Below, piece after piece: positions 55,773 to 64,000 of a DNA stretch of 64,000 nucleotides. Both the position numbers and the translations under genes were made by a program. Source of the stretch: Tenacibaculum sp. MAR_2009_124 (GTDB lineage Bacteria; Bacteroidota; Bacteroidia; Flavobacteriales; Flavobacteriaceae). The notes beneath the pieces were generated by a model. It saw only the letters and a list, made by a program, of their open reading frames with translations. It did no database searches and had not been told where the DNA came from. Position 1 is the first letter of the stretch. The number at the start of each line of letters is the position of its first letter. The stretch is taken from positions 248,001 through 312,000 of the forward strand of contig NZ_FNSF01000005.1 in the NCBI RefSeq assembly GCF_900105455.1. Direction: 5' to 3'.

Positions 55773-56951
55773 ATGAAGAAATTATTTATTCGAAAAAGAA
55801 GGAAGAATGAGAGTTATTCAAAATATTTAATAGCTCTTTTTCATTTATGGTTAGGACTTCTCTCCAGCCTAGTGATTTTTGTGGTATGCCTTACAGGAAG
55901 TATCTATGCTTTTAAAAATCAACTTCTACATTTTTTTTCTGATGAAATTGCTAAGACTTCAAACATCAAAAGTGCAACACCTTTACAAAAGTCGATAGAT
56001 CTATTTACGGAAGAGTTTGAAACTCCTGCGACTATTTGGATAAAAGAGAACAATTTTGAAATCTCTTCTTTTTCAAAAAACAACTTGGGTACGCATGCTT
56101 ATTTCAATCATAATACGGGAGAATTAGTTCGAATACAAAAACCAGAATTAGTCTCATTTTTCGAAGTTATACTAGAACTTCATCGCTATTTATTGATTAA
56201 AAATCCAGGTAAAATTATTGTTGGTATAAGTGTTCTATTTTTTACATACTTACTGATTAGTGGATTCATCCTATGGATTCCGAAACATTTCAAAACCTTG
56301 AAAAGTATTCTTACGATAAACTTCAAACTAAAAATCAAACGGATTAATTATGATTTACATCGAGTTTTAGGTTTTTATTCTCTTATTCCTTTATTATTTA
56401 TCTCAATTACTGGTTTATATGTTTCTTTTTATTGGTTTAAAAATATAAGTATCCAAGTTCTAGGAGGACCTTCGATCACAATTAATCAGTCAAACATCGG
56501 AAATAATGGGCTAAGCAATGACATTGCCAATTCTTTCAATACCTTTTTTTATGAACTCCTCAATACCAAAGAAAACAAAGTCCAGAAGACGATAGATCAA
56601 CTTTTAGAAATCGCAAAAAATAAGGTACATGACTATGCCTACATTAAAATAAGTTACCCTATTATGGCCAAAGGATATTATTCCTTCAAATTCTTCCGGA
56701 AAGGGCCATGTTCCATGTCTATTTATGATGAAATTAAAATTAATTCATTTGGAGAAATTAGCAAAACGAGTCTTTTCAGTGAGTTGGAACTTTACAAAAA
56801 GTACATGCTTATCGTAAAACCTCTTCATACTGGTGAAATCTTCGGAATTACTTCGATAATTATTTACTTTTTAATAAGTTTAATCGGTTCTTCTTTACCA
56901 ATAACCGGATTTATAATTTGGTATCATAAAGCGGTTAAGTTAAAAAAATAA
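55773..56951 (+). CDS. PepSY-associated membrane protein (XusC-like)
   Basis: 392 residues. Four membrane helices (about 22-46, 146-170, 196-222, 350-380) with a large periplasmic portion, in the PepSY_TM pattern. Conserved-looking His lie near helix ends: FHLWLG, LHRYLL, DLHRVLG and LHTGEI, suitable as heme or metal ligands. XusC-type inner-membrane proteins are proposed to reduce ferric siderophore so that iron is released. It ends the second Xus-like operon, 7 bp from the convergent Lrp gene with no clear terminator between. The family call is good; the redox role is inferred. Confidence 0.88.
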   Translation: MKKLFIRKRRKNESYSKYLIALFHLWLGLLSSLVIFVVCLTGSIYAFKNQLLHFFSDEIAKTSNIKSATPLQKSIDLFTEEFETPATIWIKENNFEISSFSKNNLGTHAYFNHNTGELVRIQKPELVSFFEVILELHRYLLIKNPGKIIVGISVLFFTYLLISGFILWIPKHFKTLKSILTINFKLKIKRINYDLHRVLGFYSLIPLLFISITGLYVSFYWFKNISIQVLGGPSITINQSNIGNNGLSNDIANSFNTFFYELLNTKENKVQKTIDQLLEIAKNKVHDYAYIKISYPIMAKGYYSFKFFRKGPCSMSIYDEIKINSFGEISKTSLFSELELYKKYMLIVKPLHTGEIFGITSIIIYFLISLIGSSLPITGFIIWYHKAVKLKK

Positions 56952-56958
56952 ATTCCTA

Positions 56959-57384
56959 TCATATCTCCGACAAAATTAAGAAAGTACTTGTATCTCCAAA
57001 TTGCATTAATTCGTCAATAAGGTTTTGTAAGTGAAGTTGATTTTTTAAAACTACTTTTAAATGGACATTCTGATTTCCAGTGATTCTGTAGGCTTCTTTA
57101 ATTTCCGTTTTTGAATTAATAAAATTGAATAATAATTTCAAATTCCCATGAAAAACTTTTACTAAAACAAAAGCCTCAATATCGAATCCCAGCAATTTGT
57201 AATCAAGTTTTAGATTATACTTTTTAATAACCCCTTGTTCCTCTAATTTCAGAACTCTATCTCTAGTTGCTGAAGGAGATAAACTTACCTTTCTACCAAT
57301 TTCAGCAAACGTTTCTCTTGAGTTTTCTTGCAAACACTTAAGAATATCTTTGTCAATAGCCTCTAAACTAAAATCACTTGCCAT
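56959..57384 (-). CDS. Lrp/AsnC family transcriptional regulator
   Basis: 141 residues, standard size. N-terminal AsnC-type helix-turn-helix (LDKDILKCLQENSRETFAEIG region; VSLSPSATRDRVLKLEEQGVI) and C-terminal RAM ligand-binding domain. It is divergent from the dehydrogenase/VOC pair with a 105 bp gap, the common layout for a local Lrp regulator acting on its neighbour. An amino acid or related acid is the probable effector. Confidence 0.93.
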   Translation of the reverse strand: MASDFSLEAIDKDILKCLQENSRETFAEIGRKVSLSPSATRDRVLKLEEQGVIKKYNLKLDYKLLGFDIEAFVLVKVFHGNLKLLFNFINSKTEIKEAYRITGNQNVHLKVVLKNQLHLQNLIDELMQFGDTSTFLILSEI

Positions 57385-57489
57385 ATATTAATAAATACAA
57401 TGAATTCTGTCTAAAAATACGTTTTTACAATTGAATCCACTTTAAAAACTCTGTAGAAAATAATAGTTTTACACTAAATTAATCGGAAT

Positions 57490-58419
57490 ATGAGTATTGC
57501 AATCATTTTTAATAATAAGAATCCTGACACTTGGCAAAAAGCATTAAATAAGAAGTTGACAGATGATACGGTTGAAATATACCCGAACATTAAAAATCCT
57601 GATGATGTCAAATTTATAGTATGCTGGAAACCTGAGGAAGGCGTCATTTCGAAGTTCAAAAACGTAAAAGTAATTCAATCAGTGGGTGCTTCTGTAGAAC
57701 ATATAACAAACACTCAAAAAATAGATAGTAACACCGTTGTAACAAGAATCATAGATCATAATTTATCGATGGATATGTTTGAATTCTTACTCTCTTCAAT
57801 TCTATTCAACATGAAGAATTTGGACTATTACTCACAGCAAAAACAACTTCAAAACTGGTCGCCTAGAAATTATAAAGCTATCAAAGAAGTGACTGTTTGT
57901 ATTCTTGGGCTTGGAGAAATAGGAAGTTTTGTTTCTGAAAAACTTTCTAACGTAGGCTTTAGTGTAAAAGGATGGTCTAACTCTGTTAAAAATATAGCTG
58001 GTGTACAAAGTTATCAAGGCGAAAAAGGATTGTACCATTCGATTGAAGACGTTGACTATCTGATTAATCTACTTCCTTTAACAAAGCAAACTGAAAACAT
58101 ACTCTCAAAACGGTTTATGAGTTCATTAAAAAAAGGAGCCTTTTTAATCAACGTAGGTAGAGGAGAACATCTGGTTGAACAGGACTTAATTCAGTTATTA
58201 GATTCCAAACATTTATCTGGTGCCTTATTGGATGTATTCAGAGAAGAACCATTACCAAAAGAACATCCTTTTTGGAAACATCCGAATATTACAATTACTC
58301 CGCATGTGGCTTCATTAACAAATGTAAATTCAGCAATAGATATTGTTGTAGAAAATTACCTTAGATTTAAAAACAATCAAGAATTATTAAACATTGTTTC
58401 ACTTAAAAAAGGATATTAA
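57490..58419 (+). CDS. D-isomer-specific 2-hydroxyacid dehydrogenase (GhrA-like)
   Basis: 309 residues. NAD(P)H-dependent reduction of a 2-keto acid such as glyoxylate or hydroxypyruvate. Rossmann motif ILGLGEIGSFVSEKL at about 138, catalytic Arg in INVGRGEHLV, Glu in FREEPLP and His in ITPHVAS. The length and the short N-terminal domain fit GhrA rather than SerA. The true substrate is not evident. It is followed after 2 bases by a VOC protein, and divergent to an Lrp regulator, which suggests amino-acid-derived keto acid metabolism. Confidence 0.9.
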   Translation: MSIAIIFNNKNPDTWQKALNKKLTDDTVEIYPNIKNPDDVKFIVCWKPEEGVISKFKNVKVIQSVGASVEHITNTQKIDSNTVVTRIIDHNLSMDMFEFLLSSILFNMKNLDYYSQQKQLQNWSPRNYKAIKEVTVCILGLGEIGSFVSEKLSNVGFSVKGWSNSVKNIAGVQSYQGEKGLYHSIEDVDYLINLLPLTKQTENILSKRFMSSLKKGAFLINVGRGEHLVEQDLIQLLDSKHLSGALLDVFREEPLPKEHPFWKHPNITITPHVASLTNVNSAIDIVVENYLRFKNNQELLNIVSLKKGY

Positions 58420-58421
58420 TT

Positions 58422-58829
58422 ATGAATAGTTTTCATTATGCATTTAAAGTAAAAGACATCGCAAGTACCATTGAATTTTATGGTACTATTTTAGGATGCT
58501 CACTTGGAAGACAAACAGAAACATGGGTAGATTTTAATTTTTTCGGACATCAACTATCTGCTCATATATCGAAAAGTTTACCTGAGCTTGACTACTGTGG
58601 TCTAGTGGACGGAGTCAAAGTTCCTATACCTCACTTCGGTTGTATTTTACAAAAAGAAGAATTTGATTTTGTAAAACAGCAACTAGAAAACCATTCGATT
58701 GATTTTATTGTTAAACCTCAAGTTCGTTATGAAAACTTAAAAGGCGAACAACAAACCATGTTTGTATTAGACTACAGTAATAATCCTATTGAATTTAAAT
58801 CATTTAAAAACGATCATGAGATTTTTTAA
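58422..58829 (+). CDS. VOC superfamily (glyoxalase/dioxygenase-like) protein
   Basis: 135 residues, one VOC unit pair. Pattern FHYAFKVKDIASTIEFYGTIL at the start, WVDFNFFGHQLSAH in the first half, HFGCILQ and VLDYSNNPIEFKSF in the second; His and Glu in these strands are the usual metal ligands. The reaction is unknown; relatives include dioxygenases and lyases. Cotranscribed with the 2-hydroxyacid dehydrogenase. Its last 26 bases overlap the 3' end of the convergent TPR-CHAT gene. Confidence 0.85.
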   Translation: MNSFHYAFKVKDIASTIEFYGTILGCSLGRQTETWVDFNFFGHQLSAHISKSLPELDYCGLVDGVKVPIPHFGCILQKEEFDFVKQQLENHSIDFIVKPQVRYENLKGEQQTMFVLDYSNNPIEFKSFKNDHEIF

Positions 58830-61800
58830 TTTTGTTTTTGTAAAAAAATATAAAAACGACGACAATTGTCATAAATAGCAGGAGTACATAATAAAGGCTA
58901 TTATTATCCGTAAGCGTAATGGGGTCCATATTTCCGGATGGTATAAATCCAGCCCAATAATATGGATTTACCAAATTTTCATTTTCAATATATGATAATT
59001 TCGCTTTATTTAATGCTTCATCCTTCCTCATACCTGTACGAAGATTTTTGTAAAACAAAATCATTAATTTTTCAGTCTGCGAATCATTCACATTCCATAG
59101 ACTAGTAACCGTACTCTTGGTTCCAGCGTATGTAAATGCCCTAGCTAAACTAATAATTCCCTCTCCTTGTTTCAACTCCCCAACTCCAGTTTCACAAGCA
59201 CTTAAAACTACCATTTCATTATTCAGTCTTAAATTATACAATTCACTTGCATAAAGTTTATTGGCATCATTTAGGTCATCTTGATTTTCGTTAAAAATTA
59301 TGTATGAGTAATCACCGAAAGAATCATTCGCTTTTGCATGAGTAGATAAATGAACAATTTTATAATCTTTTGCATAATTAATAAAATTAGATTTAGTTGC
59401 ATCTCCAGATTTATATACATCTCCATTAAAAACATTTGATATAGCTTCAACTTCTCTAATATTATACTTTAACTCACCGAATCCACTTTTTGGCTCTCCA
59501 TTTTCAAAAGAAGGAGCAAAAGCAAGTAATCCCTCTTTTTTATCGATATGACTAGTCTTTAAATAATCATTTAACATTGAGGAATAGTTATAACTAATTT
59601 GGTGCTTCTTTAATAAATAAGGAAACTCATTAACCTTGATTTCTTCCGACGTTATTTCTGTTAATAAGGCGCCAAAAGGTATTAAACTTAAAGATCCATC
59701 AGGAATTATAATGACTCTTTTGGTTAACTTATCAGCTACAGGGAATATCAATTTGTTATAAAGATTAAATGCTAGGTCTCTATATTTGGTACTTCTTTCA
59801 TTTTCCCCTGAATCAGATATGGAATTATTCAAATTAGATGTTATCGATTTTTTGAATTTTGTAATCCAATCGTTTAATGGAAAATCCTTTTTTATTTCTT
59901 TTACGACATACTCATTCTTCGAAAGAAAAAACAAAAAGATATTATCTTCTCCTACAAAATATTTCAATAAACATTGATCATCTTCCAAATTACTTTGTAT
60001 ATAATCAACTCCGAAAGATTTCTTTTTATAAATTAAGTCATAATACTCGGGGTAATTCTTTTTAGTCCTAAGATGAAATTCATCCTGTTCCTTTTTTAGA
60101 TCGAAAATTGAATTTTTTAATTTAAAAAGCGTATCTTCATTAATAGTAGTATTCTCTTCATAAATTCTTTTCTCTATTCCAAAAAGTTTTGACTCTAGTT
60201 GGTTTTCTGTAACCAAAATGCTATCAGGTAGGTCTAGTAATTTTTTAGCGTCTAGTTTGTAAAAGTTCTCCAATAATAACCTTCCGTTAACCTTTTCGGA
60301 AATTTCAAAAGCTTTTAGCTCTCCACTTTCAGTATTACTATCTAATAAATGTTTTATTCTTCCTTCATACAAGTTATAACTACTGGAAATTCTAAAGTTT
60401 TTTGAAGATTTTCTAGAAAATATGTTCTGAACTCTATCTTGATATTTAATAAAATCGTTATAAACTATATTCAAAGAGTCTAAATATTTATTGTTACCAG
60501 ATTGCTCTTTTATTTTTTTAAAAACTTTAATTTTTGTTTCAAAAAAATCATTTACATCTGATATTCCATAAAAATTATAGGAATTAAAGTTCCTGTTATT
60601 CTTTATGGTTAATTGATGATTGGCCTTTTCAAGAAATTGTTTGGACTTTACAATGTCTTTTTTCATAATATAGGCCTCAGCAAGTCTTAAATATATATCT
60701 ATTAAAACAATTTCTCCTGTTGACTCAACCTTTGTTAACGCTTTGTTTAAAATTGATATAGCCTTACTATAATTACCTTTTTTAATGTATATCCTAGCTA
60801 TATTCGTATGAATTTTAGTTACGTCCAAATGCTTTTCATCTAATTGATTCTGAAAAACATCTTCTGCTTTTTTTAAACTCTCTAAAGCACTATCATAATT
60901 ACCTAATTCAAAATCTGTATTTCCTATGTTTCCATATACATAACCAATATATTGATGATTACTCCCTAAATGGGTTTCCCATATACTCAAGGCTTTTTTA
61001 AAATTAGAAGAAGCTTGAGTATATTTCTTTAACTCCTTATAAGACAAACCAATTGAATTATAAAAATCAGCTAACTTAGGATGCATAGGTCCGAAACTAT
61101 TCGAATAAATTAAAATTGCTTTATCAAAATAATCTAACGATTTATCATACTCTTCATTTTCTCTGTAAATATTCCCCAAATTCCCATAGGCATGGGCTAA
61201 AACAGGATGAGTTTCTCCTAAATGTTTAGTATGTATCCGCAATGATTTTTTATAAAAAATTTCTGCCTCACTAAAGCTATTTTGATGATAATATATATTA
61301 CCTCTATTAAGATATAAACCGGCTACATTAGGGTGGTCTTCTCCATAAATATCCATAAATATTTCTACAGCTATGCCATTGTATTTTATAGCATTTTCGA
61401 AATCCCTGAGCAACATTGTAACATTAGACAAATTAGCATAAGTCTTTGCTTTATTGAAGTGGTTCAGCTCTGTTTCGCTACTTTTATTTTGATACTCTAA
61501 TGCCTTTTCTAAATATTGATAACTGCCCTTATAATCTCCTTTGATCGCTCTTAAGGTTCCAATATTATAATTTAAAAGCCCTTTTATTTCATTATCGGCT
61601 TCTTGTCTACCTTGTAATACCTCAAACCCTTTATCCGTGTAATACTTTATTGAATCAAGGTTCCTAAGAGAAATATGAATATTTCCTAACATAGCATATA
61701 CTTCAGCAATTTTAATATTATTAGGAGATTCCTTAATATACCTGTATAAAGCTTCTTTATTTAAAACTAACGCTTCTTTGGGTTTAGATAACTTGAGCAT

Positions 61801-61911
61801 TGTTCTAGCACTATCTAATAACTTTTCTGCTTTTTTTATTTCTGAATTTTGCCCAAAAGACGAAAAAGAGGCCAAAATAAATACTAGCGTAATTTTCTTT
61901 TTTAAATTCAT
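58804..61911 (-). CDS. Secreted TPR-CHAT caspase-like protease, membrane-anchored
   Basis: 1035 residues. Signal peptide (KKKITLVFILASFSSFGQ), about nine tetratricopeptide repeats (30-420), a coiled middle region, then a CHAT domain with catalytic His858 (HLSTHA) and Cys906 (LSACETG), the dyad of this caspase/separase-like family. A single membrane helix at about 1008-1026 and a short basic tail end the protein, so the TPR and protease parts should face the periplasm. The longer frame begins with TTG, so I use the ATG at 61911, one base after the stop of the preceding gene. It forms a sigma factor/TPR membrane protein/CHAT operon. Proteolytic activation of the sigma factor is my inference. 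It overlaps the convergent VOC gene by 26 bases. Confidence 0.9.
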   Translation of the reverse strand: MNLKKKITLVFILASFSSFGQNSEIKKAEKLLDSARTMLKLSKPKEALVLNKEALYRYIKESPNNIKIAEVYAMLGNIHISLRNLDSIKYYTDKGFEVLQGRQEADNEIKGLLNYNIGTLRAIKGDYKGSYQYLEKALEYQNKSSETELNHFNKAKTYANLSNVTMLLRDFENAIKYNGIAVEIFMDIYGEDHPNVAGLYLNRGNIYYHQNSFSEAEIFYKKSLRIHTKHLGETHPVLAHAYGNLGNIYRENEEYDKSLDYFDKAILIYSNSFGPMHPKLADFYNSIGLSYKELKKYTQASSNFKKALSIWETHLGSNHQYIGYVYGNIGNTDFELGNYDSALESLKKAEDVFQNQLDEKHLDVTKIHTNIARIYIKKGNYSKAISILNKALTKVESTGEIVLIDIYLRLAEAYIMKKDIVKSKQFLEKANHQLTIKNNRNFNSYNFYGISDVNDFFETKIKVFKKIKEQSGNNKYLDSLNIVYNDFIKYQDRVQNIFSRKSSKNFRISSSYNLYEGRIKHLLDSNTESGELKAFEISEKVNGRLLLENFYKLDAKKLLDLPDSILVTENQLESKLFGIEKRIYEENTTINEDTLFKLKNSIFDLKKEQDEFHLRTKKNYPEYYDLIYKKKSFGVDYIQSNLEDDQCLLKYFVGEDNIFLFFLSKNEYVVKEIKKDFPLNDWITKFKKSITSNLNNSISDSGENERSTKYRDLAFNLYNKLIFPVADKLTKRVIIIPDGSLSLIPFGALLTEITSEEIKVNEFPYLLKKHQISYNYSSMLNDYLKTSHIDKKEGLLAFAPSFENGEPKSGFGELKYNIREVEAISNVFNGDVYKSGDATKSNFINYAKDYKIVHLSTHAKANDSFGDYSYIIFNENQDDLNDANKLYASELYNLRLNNEMVVLSACETGVGELKQGEGIISLARAFTYAGTKSTVTSLWNVNDSQTEKLMILFYKNLRTGMRKDEALNKAKLSYIENENLVNPYYWAGFIPSGNMDPITLTDNNSLYYVLLLFMTIVVVFIFFYKNKIKKSHDRF

Positions 61912-61912
61912 T

Positions 61913-62626
61913 TTAGTCAATTTTTTTTAAAATTTCATCAATCTGTTTTTTTCTATTCCTACCATGTGAGTCTTTACTAAGTTCGAATATTTCTTTCGCC
62001 TTATTAAGACTATCTTGCTTTAAGTAAGTCAATCCTAAATACCATTGAGCTTCAATGGAAGAAGTTTCTTTTGAATTTATATTTCTGAATACAGATTTAG
62101 ATTCTTCTATGTTATTCACCATCAAAAGAGAAATTCCGTAGTAAAGACCTGGAAATCCACTCAGCTCTTTTTCACTGAGTTCTCTAAATTTAAGGATAGC
62201 CTCTTCATACTGCTCATTATCATAATACCCCATTGCCTCTTTTAATAAATCATTTGTTTTATTATCTTCTCCTTTTACGGCATATACATTAGGGTATGGG
62301 GAAAAATTAGACTCAAATAACGTTGAATTTGAACTTGTCATAAATCGAAATGTTCCCAAAAAGATGACAGCTGCAACACTTGAAGTAGTAAGAAACATTT
62401 TGACAATCTTGCTTCTTTTTCTCTTTTTTCTTTCCATATTCCCTATACCTTCCAATTTTTGTTTTAGGTTATATCTTCCCATTTCCTTAACCGATGTTTC
62501 GGTCAGTGCATCAATAAAACCTTCATCTTCATTTAACGAACTCAACTCTTCTCTATCTGAATCTTCAATCTTATCATTAAGAAATTTATCAATTAAATTT
62601 TTAATTGACTTTTCATCTTTACCCAT
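61913..62626 (-). CDS. Single-pass membrane TPR protein, probable anti-sigma factor
   Basis: 237 residues. A cytosolic N terminus of about 75 residues, acidic then basic (ERKKRKRSK), one membrane helix (about 78-97), and a periplasmic part with TPR-like helices (LLKEAMGYYDNEQYEEAILKF split motif; WYLGLTYLKQDSLNKAKEIF). The layout of cytosolic segment, one TM and periplasmic sensor is that of anti-sigma factors. The start overlaps the sigma gene stop by one base (TAATG), and the CHAT gene follows after one base, so all three are coupled. The anti-sigma role is inferred from topology and order; no zinc-binding anti-sigma motif is visible. Confidence 0.75.
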   Translation of the reverse strand: MGKDEKSIKNLIDKFLNDKIEDSDREELSSLNEDEGFIDALTETSVKEMGRYNLKQKLEGIGNMERKKRKRSKIVKMFLTTSSVAAVIFLGTFRFMTSSNSTLFESNFSPYPNVYAVKGEDNKTNDLLKEAMGYYDNEQYEEAILKFRELSEKELSGFPGLYYGISLLMVNNIEESKSVFRNINSKETSSIEAQWYLGLTYLKQDSLNKAKEIFELSKDSHGRNRKKQIDEILKKID

Positions 62627-63225
62627 TAGTCTAACTCTTTAATTAATGATTGATACCTTTTTGAACTCACCACAATACTCTTCAATTTCTTTAAACATTT
62701 ATATTTTTTATTTCTCGCTGCCTGTTCATTCTTTAACCCATTCAATTTGGCTATATCAATCATAGACATGTTTTGATATATATGCTGAATAAGAATCTCT
62801 TGGCAACCAATTCCTAAATGAAGAAACAATTCCTTTATAAAAGCAGTTTTAGAAAACGAAAATATCTCCAAGTTTTGTAATTCAAAATCTAAATCTTCTA
62901 TACCAGTTGAAGTAGATTTATAAACTTTTCTTTCATTTCGAATCTTTTTGTACCACAAAAATCTTCCTATTGAGTAAATATATCCACAAACTGACGTTTT
63001 AAGAACAAATTTCCCTTTTTTTAAATTTTCATAAAAAACTATAACAGCCTCTTGAATAATATCATCAATATCAAAAGAGTTACCTCCGTTTTTTTTAATA
63101 AATACACTCAATGACTTATAATTCTCTTTGTATAGATAGGTTAGAACACGATTTTCCTTTTCATCATTAGTAATTAAGGATCTAATTATTTCCTCATCAC
63201 TAAAAACACTTATTTTTTTTAACAT
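62626..63225 (-). CDS. ECF-type RNA polymerase sigma factor
   Basis: 199 residues. Region 2 has DIDDIIQEAVIVFYENL, the core-binding helix, and IYSIGRFLWYKKIRNE; region 4 has MSMIDIAKLNGLKNEQAARNKKYKCLKKL. There are about 60 residues between regions 2 and 4, as in ECF sigmas. A TTG-initiated extension of one residue is ignored in favour of the ATG at 63225. First gene of the sigma/TPR/CHAT operon, with a plausible promoter at 63265-63292. It may recognise its own promoter and that of the divergent lipoprotein (inferred). Confidence 0.9.
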   Translation of the reverse strand: MLKKISVFSDEEIIRSLITNDEKENRVLTYLYKENYKSLSVFIKKNGGNSFDIDDIIQEAVIVFYENLKKGKFVLKTSVCGYIYSIGRFLWYKKIRNERKVYKSTSTGIEDLDFELQNLEIFSFSKTAFIKELFLHLGIGCQEILIQHIYQNMSMIDIAKLNGLKNEQAARNKKYKCLKKLKSIVVSSKRYQSLIKELD

Positions 63226-63264
63226 CAATAGTTTTTTGATACTTGATTTTGTTCACTTTACAGA

Positions 63265-63292
63265 CAAAAATAAAAAAAATAAAAAAAGCAAG
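63265..63292 (-). promoter_or_regulatory. Possible promoter of the sigma/TPR/CHAT operon
   Basis: On the minus strand, -7 TATTTTTG (63272-63265) with CTTG (63292-63289) 16 bases upstream, close to the TTTG -33 box. The predicted start would lie about 35 bases before the sigma ATG. Confidence 0.4.
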
Positions 63293-63333
63293 GTTACGTA
63301 TATAAAGTTTAGGGTATATGTAAATAGAAACAT

Positions 63334-63347
63334 GTAATTCGAATTAC
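63334..63347. promoter_or_regulatory. 14 bp palindrome between sigma operon and lipoprotein gene
   Basis: GTAATTCGAATTAC is a perfect palindrome, 34 bases before the lipoprotein ATG and 109 before the sigma start. Possible operator; no regulator is assigned. Confidence 0.35.
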
Positions 63348-63380
63348 TAAATATCAACATTAATTTAATATCTATTTATT

Positions 63381-64000
63381 ATGAAAAAAGTTTTTATTAT
63401 CATCCTATGCTTAGGAATACTTTCTTGTCAAAATCAAGAAGACAATTTATTTACTCAAAAAGAACAAAACTCTATTGTAGAAGATTCGAAAAACACTAAT
63501 AATTCTGAATCCAGAACCATGGATATTCTAATAACTCCACCCGACGAAAACGGAGGCGGTGCTGGTAATGGCTGCGAATCTTCTCATTCAATCCTTGGAG
63601 GGTGCACTCCAGACATAAATGGAAACGCAGGTGGGAGTTTTGCTATTAATTATGATTTAGAAAGTGATTGCGATAAAGTAGTTTTTATAGGTGGTGTATT
63701 TAGAGTAAACAATAATCTGCCAAGAATTACTGAATTTAAGATTAAAAAGAAAAAAGGTAACTTAAAAGTTAACGGTTACAATTTAAGTTATAATAATAAC
63801 ACAGGAGAGTTCATCGCAACTCTTTTAATTACTATACCGAATCAAAGCACCGCTATAACCAATCCTATTGGTTATGATGGTAACATAGATTTAGTAGACC
63901 CAGATTTAAGCGTAATGCCAGAAGATGACAACGGTGATGGGCATATTAGTCCGGATGAGGTAGATTGGACTCCAACTGGAAGCACACCTACTATTATATC
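63381..64000 (+). CDS. Lipoprotein with EF-hand calcium loop, 3' partial
   Basis: Open to the right edge; 206 codons are visible. An ATG at 63381 begins a lipoprotein signal peptide (KKVFIIILCLGILSC, Cys at 16). A variable Asn/Glu/Ser linker and a Gly-rich segment with cysteines (GNGCESSHSILGGCTP) follow, then a beta-rich region, and near the end of the window a canonical EF-hand loop, DDNGDGHISPDE, with Asp, Asn, Asp, Ile and Glu at the expected positions. No known family is recognised. It is divergent from the ECF sigma operon, so it may be a target or input of that system (inference). Expected on the cell surface or in the periplasm. Confidence 0.75.
   Translation, partial: MKKVFIIILCLGILSCQNQEDNLFTQKEQNSIVEDSKNTNNSESRTMDILITPPDENGGGAGNGCESSHSILGGCTPDINGNAGGSFAINYDLESDCDKVVFIGGVFRVNNNLPRITEFKIKKKKGNLKVNGYNLSYNNNTGEFIATLLITIPNQSTAITNPIGYDGNIDLVDPDLSVMPEDDNGDGHISPDEVDWTPTGSTPTII

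Noticed and set aside
57385..57489. Operator in the Lrp/dehydrogenase gap
   Set aside because: Only imperfect AT-rich symmetry near 57410-57430 is seen, not distinguishable from background.
58804..63225. Type III-E CRISPR (Craspase) locus
   Set aside because: TPR-CHAT and an ECF sigma are present, but no repeat array, gRAMP or adaptation genes occur in the window, and the CHAT protein has a signal peptide.

Overview
This AT-rich window fits a marine Flavobacteriia (Bacteroidota, Flavobacteriaceae-like). The signs are TonB receptors with an N-terminal carboxypeptidase-regulatory domain, DUF4374 lipoproteins, TAnnTTTG-type promoter elements, few Shine-Dalgarno sites and several TTG or GTG starts. 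The genus (for example Tenacibaculum or a relative) is inference and cannot be settled by reading.

Region 1 (1-23007, + strand) is a nonribosomal peptide synthetase locus entered mid-gene. Three synthetases are followed by a GT17-type glycosyltransferase. Gene 1 is ...C-A-T-C/E-A-T. Gene 2 is docking-C-A-T-C/E-A-T-C/E-A-T-TE. Gene 3 is A-T-E-C-T-E*. Specificity residues read by hand suggest unknown, aromatic-like, Leu, Orn and Ile/Val for genes 1 and 2, and Val for gene 3. Three dual condensation/epimerization domains predict several D residues. Gene 3 has a C-T module with no adenylation domain and ends in an E-like domain that has lost its catalytic Glu.

Region 2 (23234-41248) is a complete nitrate assimilation locus. 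On the minus strand it carries nirB, nirD, a DUF4202 gene, a P-box sensor kinase, a NarL-type regulator, a nitrate reductase fused to its own FAD and BFD electron-transfer domains, and a sulfite-reductase-fold/rubredoxin fusion. Divergently, on the plus strand, lie a Crp/Fnr regulator, a nitrate ABC importer (lipoprotein, permease, two ATPases) and an outer-membrane barrel. Palindromes and heptamers built on TACTTAT/ATAAGTA stand in front of most transcription units. Copies of a roughly 65-77 bp repeat are scattered through the locus.

Region 3 (41368-44441) holds a YifB/ComM-like AAA ATPase, an exported DJ-1/PfpI-type lipoprotein and a small Cys-containing exported protein. Region 4 (44631-56951) holds two Xus-like (xenosiderophore-utilization-like) uptake loci, each with a TonB receptor and a DUF4374 lipoprotein. 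The second also has a helical lipoprotein and a PepSY membrane protein. A LytS/LytTR two-component pair and an AraC regulator lie between them.

Region 5 (56959-58829) has an Lrp/AsnC regulator divergent from a 2-hydroxyacid dehydrogenase and a VOC protein. Region 6 (58804-64000) is a tightly coupled ECF sigma factor, a membrane TPR protein (probable anti-sigma) and a secreted TPR-CHAT protease with a C-terminal membrane anchor. Divergent to it is a lipoprotein with an EF-hand loop that runs off the window. I read region 6 as a CRISPR-free protease/sigma switch. No tRNA, rRNA, CRISPR array or insertion sequence was seen, and no gene-free stretch exceeds 300 bases.
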